From an uncultured Chloroflexota bacterium (GTDB taxonomy: Bacteria > Chloroflexota > Dehalococcoidia > SAR202 > UBA11138): a stretch of DNA of 5,835 bases. Shown one piece after another: positions 5,562 through 5,835 of the stretch. Location of the stretch: assembly GCA_913046025.1 (NCBI GenBank), contig CAJWRP010000165.1:1-5835 (forward strand), written 5' to 3'. The notes beneath the pieces are model-generated. The model worked only from the letters and a program-made list of their open reading frames with translations, was not told where the DNA came from and ran no database searches. Both the position numbers and the translations under genes were made by a program. The first letter of the stretch is position 1. Every line of letters begins with the position of its first letter.

Positions 5562-5835
5562 CACTATTATCACGAACAGGCCGAAATTGATGCGGTCTGC
5601 CACAGCCAACAGCGCTTTGATTGTGAACAGGCCCACTACGGCAGCCACACCCATTGCCAACAGCGCTTCGCCGGAAGCCAACAGACCCGAATCTATACTG
5701 GTGTAGACTCCGACTCCTAGGCTAGCGGGCACACTCATCAGGAAACTCAGGACAAGCGCCTCTTTCCGTTCCATCCTTCGCGCCAGTAGCACGGACATTG
5801 TTAGTCCGGAGCGGCTCAGGCCAGGGATCACTGCG
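5511..5835 (-). CDS. uppP: Undecaprenyl-diphosphatase UppP (BacA), C-terminal part, 5' end outside window
   Basis: UppP is the integral membrane phosphatase that turns undecaprenyl pyrophosphate into the monophosphate carrier lipid for cell-wall synthesis; loss or overexpression affects bacitracin tolerance. The visible 107 residues begin with AVIPGLSRSGLTMS, containing the family's PGxSRSG active-site motif, followed by ARRMERKEAL and SFLMSVPASLG, also family-like. Three hydrophobic segments follow: about 25-45, 55-76 and 83-104, counted from the Val at 5831. The GTG at 5829-5831 is an internal Val inside the motif and not the start; the full protein of about 260-280 residues should continue past the right edge. 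The C-terminus ends ALWQWLAPP, produced by the 38-bp tandem duplication overlapping the stop. The gene converges on the SDR pair with the shared terminator between them. Confidence 0.93.
   Translation of the reverse strand, partial: AVIPGLSRSGLTMSVLLARRMERKEALVLSFLMSVPASLGVGVYTSIDSGLLASGEALLAMGVAAVVGLFTIKALLAVADRINFGLFVIIVGAAIVGGALWQWLAPP

Noticed and set aside
5445..5720. Two plus-strand open frames across the repeat (His- and Ala/Pro-rich peptides)
   Set aside because: They are antisense to uppP and follow from the tandem repeat; no ribosome site and no family-like sequence.
1..5835. CRISPR array, tRNA, rRNA, insertion sequence or defence genes
   Set aside because: No spaced repeat series, no cloverleaf with an anticodon arm, no transposase frame and no terminal inverted repeats were seen on either strand.

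Overview
This window looks like an ordinary stretch of a bacterial chromosome with moderate GC. It holds seven protein-coding genes, two of them cut by the window edges, and no RNA genes, CRISPR arrays or insertion sequences that I can recognise. The gene mix is a signal-less NMT1/SsuA-type binding protein, tandem MFE-2-like short-chain dehydrogenases (SDRs), an M16 peptidase and UppP. It reminds me of free-living Chloroflexota (SAR202/Dehalococcoidia-like), but that is an impression from gene style and not a demonstrated assignment.

Layout. Positions 1-149 (+) are the tail of an M16-type zinc peptidase. Positions 273-1205 (+) encode a substrate-binding-like protein that starts at TTG and lacks an export signal. 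A nested hairpin at 1211-1256 separates it from two minus-strand genes. These are a histidine phosphatase (1336-2031) and, upstream of it in transcription, a D-2-hydroxyacid dehydrogenase (2116-3117). They are 84 bp apart and plausibly co-transcribed. A 329-bp divergent control region (3118-3446) follows, with a 10-bp tandem repeat and a perfect 9-bp inverted repeat. It leads into two plus-strand paralogous SDRs (3447-4370 and 4430-5389). A strong bidirectional terminator (5409-5440) closes them. The minus-strand uppP gene (undecaprenyl-diphosphatase) enters from the right edge, and its 3' end is remodelled by a 38-bp tandem duplication.

How the genes may work together. The SDR pair resembles the (3R)-hydroxyacyl-CoA dehydrogenase domain of peroxisomal multifunctional enzyme 2, so acyl-CoA or similar hydroxy/keto chemistry is plausible. 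The dehydrogenase/phosphatase pair suggests hydroxyacid or phospho-organic-acid metabolism. A functional link between the two divergent units is inference from the shared control region only.

The most notable observation is that the first SDR (3447-4370) has Ser in place of the catalytic Lys of YxxxK, while its neighbour keeps it. The second SDR has in turn lost the usual NNAG motif. I did not find a convincing novel multi-gene system.
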